A DNA stretch of 7,111 bases from Actinomycetes bacterium (GTDB lineage: Bacteria > Actinomycetota > Acidimicrobiia > Acidimicrobiales > CADCSY01): contig JAODBP010000126.1 in NCBI GenBank assembly GCA_025464025.1, positions 1 through 7,111 on the forward strand. The letters run 5' to 3'. Below are positions 6,036 through 7,111 of the stretch, piece after piece (position 1 is the first letter of the stretch; each line of letters starts with the position of its first letter). The translations under genes and the position numbers were made by a program. The notes beneath the pieces were generated by a model. That model did no database searches, was not told the origin of the DNA, and worked only from the letters and a program-made list of their open reading frames with translations.

Positions 6036-6896
6036 GTGCCCATCCGGCGGATCGACCACCGCGACCTCGACCTCGCGGCGCTGACCGCGGCCAAGGGGGC
6101 GCGCACCACGTCGGTGTGCCTGCCGGCTCGCAACGAGGCGGCGACGGTCGGCGAGATCGTCACCCGGATCGCCACCCACCCGCTGGTCGACGAGGTCGTC
6201 GTGGTCGACGACCACTCGTCCGACGGCACCGGCGAGGCCGCCCTCGCCGCCGGCGCCACCGTGGTGCGGTCGGCCGAGGTGCTCGTCGAGCACGGCGAGG
6301 GCCCGGGCAAGGGCCAGGCGCTCTGGAAGGCGGTGGCCTCCTCGACCGGCGACGTGGTCGCGTTCTGCGACGCCGACCTGCGCGACTTCCAGCCCCACTT
6401 CATCACCGGGCTGCTCGGGCCGTTCCTGCTCGACGCCGACCTCGCCTTCGTGAAGGCCTACTACCAGCGCCCGGGCAGCGACGGCTCGCCCCGGGGCGGC
6501 GGGCGGGTCACCGAGCTGGTGGCCCGTCCCCTGCTCCACCTGCTGTTCCCCCACCTGGCCGACCTGGTCCAGCCCCTCGCCGGCGAGTTCGCCGCCCGAC
6601 GCGACGTGTTCGAGGCCGTGCCGTTCGTCGAGGGCTACGGCGTCGACATCGGGCTGGTGATCGACATCGCCCGAGACTTCGGCGTCGACGCCATGGCCCA
6701 GGTCGACCTCGGCACCCGCAAGCACCGCAACCGGCCGCTCGACGACCTCGGCCCCATGGCCACCGTCGTGCTCATGACGATGCTCCGGCGGGCCGGCATC
6801 GAGGGCATCCCCGCCGAGGTGCTCCTCGACCGCATCGACCTCCCGGTCGTCCCGGTCCGGTGGGCCGAGCGCCCGCCCCTCGCCTCGCTCCGCTGA
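6036..6896 (+). CDS. gpgS: Glucosyl-3-phosphoglycerate synthase (GT81 family)
   Basis: A 286-residue GT-A glycosyltransferase moving glucose from an NDP-glucose to 3-phosphoglycerate. This is the first step towards glucosylglycerate and, in mycobacteria, methylglucose lipopolysaccharide. Visible motifs are LPARNE (29-34) and VVDDHSSDGT (56-65). GPGKGQALW (89-97), DAD (112-114, metal site), GGGRVTELVARPLL (154-167) and QPLAGEFAARR (179-189) follow. GYGVDIGL (200-207) and KHRNRPLDDLG (229-239) complete the set, and all match GpgS in order. Length is somewhat under mycobacterial GpgS (about 320), mainly at the N-terminus. I chose the GTG at 6036 because no in-frame start lies closer to the upstream stop; no Shine-Dalgarno is evident. 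It lies 7 bases after the ECF41 gene and is probably cotranscribed with it. Confidence 0.9.
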   Translation: MPIRRIDHRDLDLAALTAAKGARTTSVCLPARNEAATVGEIVTRIATHPLVDEVVVVDDHSSDGTGEAALAAGATVVRSAEVLVEHGEGPGKGQALWKAVASSTGDVVAFCDADLRDFQPHFITGLLGPFLLDADLAFVKAYYQRPGSDGSPRGGGRVTELVARPLLHLLFPHLADLVQPLAGEFAARRDVFEAVPFVEGYGVDIGLVIDIARDFGVDAMAQVDLGTRKHRNRPLDDLGPMATVVLMTMLRRAGIEGIPAEVLLDRIDLPVVPVRWAERPPLASLR

Positions 6897-6905
6897 AGAG
6901 AGCGC

Positions 6906-6923
6906 AGTGCCGGGAGTGCCGGC
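6906..6923 (+). repeat. Tandem 9-bp repeat with a short stem after gpgS
   Basis: AGTGCCGGG followed at once by AGTGCCGGC (8 of 9 identical). GCCGG (6909-6913) and CCGGC (6919-6923) can form a 5-bp stem with a 5-base loop ten bases after the gpgS stop. There is no U-run, so a terminator role is weakly supported. A longer complementary pair, CCCGCCCCG (6933-6941) with CGGGGCGGG (6986-6994), is also in this gap. Nothing else is recognised between 6924 and 7015. Confidence 0.3.
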
Positions 6924-7015
6924 TGGCCTGGTCCCGCCCCGACGCGGACCGACGTCGATCCCGCGAGGCCGTCTGCGGCATCCGCCGGGGCGGGGCCGGG
7001 TCACTTGCTCCTATG

Positions 7016-7111
7016 TCAAGCGGCGTTGTTGATGCAGGCGGTGTTGAGGGGTTCGGCGTCGGCGAGGAGGGCTCGATAGACGACGTCGGAGAGTCGTCGC
7101 TTCAGGGCTCG
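7016..7111 (-). CDS. C-terminal end of an IS110-family transposase (5' part outside the window)
   Basis: Thirty-one codons ending in TGA, reading RALKRRLSDVVYRALLAD and then AEPLNTACINNAA. The ALKRRLSDVVYRAL stretch resembles the extreme C-terminus of IS110-type (DEDD/Ser) transposases, where an LKRRLSD-V-Y/W pattern is common. No catalytic residues fall within the window, so activity and exact family cannot be judged. IS110 elements lack clear terminal inverted repeats, and I do not see the element end in the 119 bases separating it from gpgS. Confidence 0.6.
   Translation of the reverse strand, partial: RALKRRLSDVVYRALLADAEPLNTACINNAA

Noticed and set aside
5093..6406. Minus-strand open frame (437 codons) over the sigma factor and gpgS start
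   Set aside because: Mirror frame of two recognised plus-strand genes; no motif seen.
6933..6994. 9-bp inverted pair CCCGCCCCG / CGGGGCGGG as a gpgS terminator or IS end
   Set aside because: The arms are 44 bases apart, no U-run follows, and G/C-only matches of this length are expected by chance here.
5991..7004. Minus-strand open frame (337 codons) over gpgS
   Set aside because: Antisense of gpgS with repetitive Gly/Val/Glu/His composition and no recognisable domain.
1..7111. tRNA, rRNA or CRISPR array
   Set aside because: Reading through both strands by eye I saw no cloverleaf-like gene, rRNA motif or regularly spaced repeat series, though a covariance-model search was not possible.

Overview
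This is a strongly GC-rich window with actinobacterial character. The evidence is a branched-chain amino acid attenuator of the ilvB type, an F420-dependent (Ddn-family) protein, an ECF41 sigma factor, a mycobacterial-type glucosyl-3-phosphoglycerate synthase (GpgS), and several genes that look leaderless. The exact lineage cannot be fixed from the sequence. An Acidimicrobiia-like or other high-GC actinobacterium would fit.

Left part (1-1606, minus strand): the first 476 codons of ilvB (acetolactate synthase large subunit), running off the left edge. It is preceded by a 13-codon leader peptide, [13 protein letters not shown], rich in Leu/Val/Ile codons, and then by a terminator-type hairpin with a short U-run. 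This is a complete ribosome-mediated attenuation region. Just beyond it, on the plus strand, lies a small NadD/CoaD-like adenylyltransferase (1618-2094). Its stop codon shares a CTAG with the stop of ilvD (2091-3851, minus), an IlvD/Edd-family dihydroxy-acid dehydratase. Two steps of valine/isoleucine/leucine synthesis are therefore present, separated by one inserted gene.

Middle part (3861-5103): a TetR-family repressor (minus), directly upstream of ilvD, diverges from a Ddn-family deazaflavin (F420) dependent oxidoreductase (plus). Their shared intergenic region carries two copies of a 17-bp palindromic operator whose centres lie 56 bp apart. They are placed to control both genes.

Right part (5104-6896, plus): directly after the Ddn-family stop codon sits TGTCACA-N16-CGTC, matching the recognition sequence known for ECF41 sigma factors. 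It is followed by an ECF41-type sigma gene with a fused C-terminal SnoaL-like domain, the WLPEP linker and the NPDKL motif. An 11-codon upstream reading frame ends in TGATG, overlapping the sigma start. GpgS follows 7 nt after the sigma gene and is probably in the same transcript. The apparent design is an autoregulated ECF41 operon that also transcribes GpgS.

Right edge (7016-7111, minus): the last 31 codons of what looks like an IS110-family transposase, so a mobile element borders this region.

Most other long open frames are mirror frames of these genes, caused by the GC-rich third codon position.
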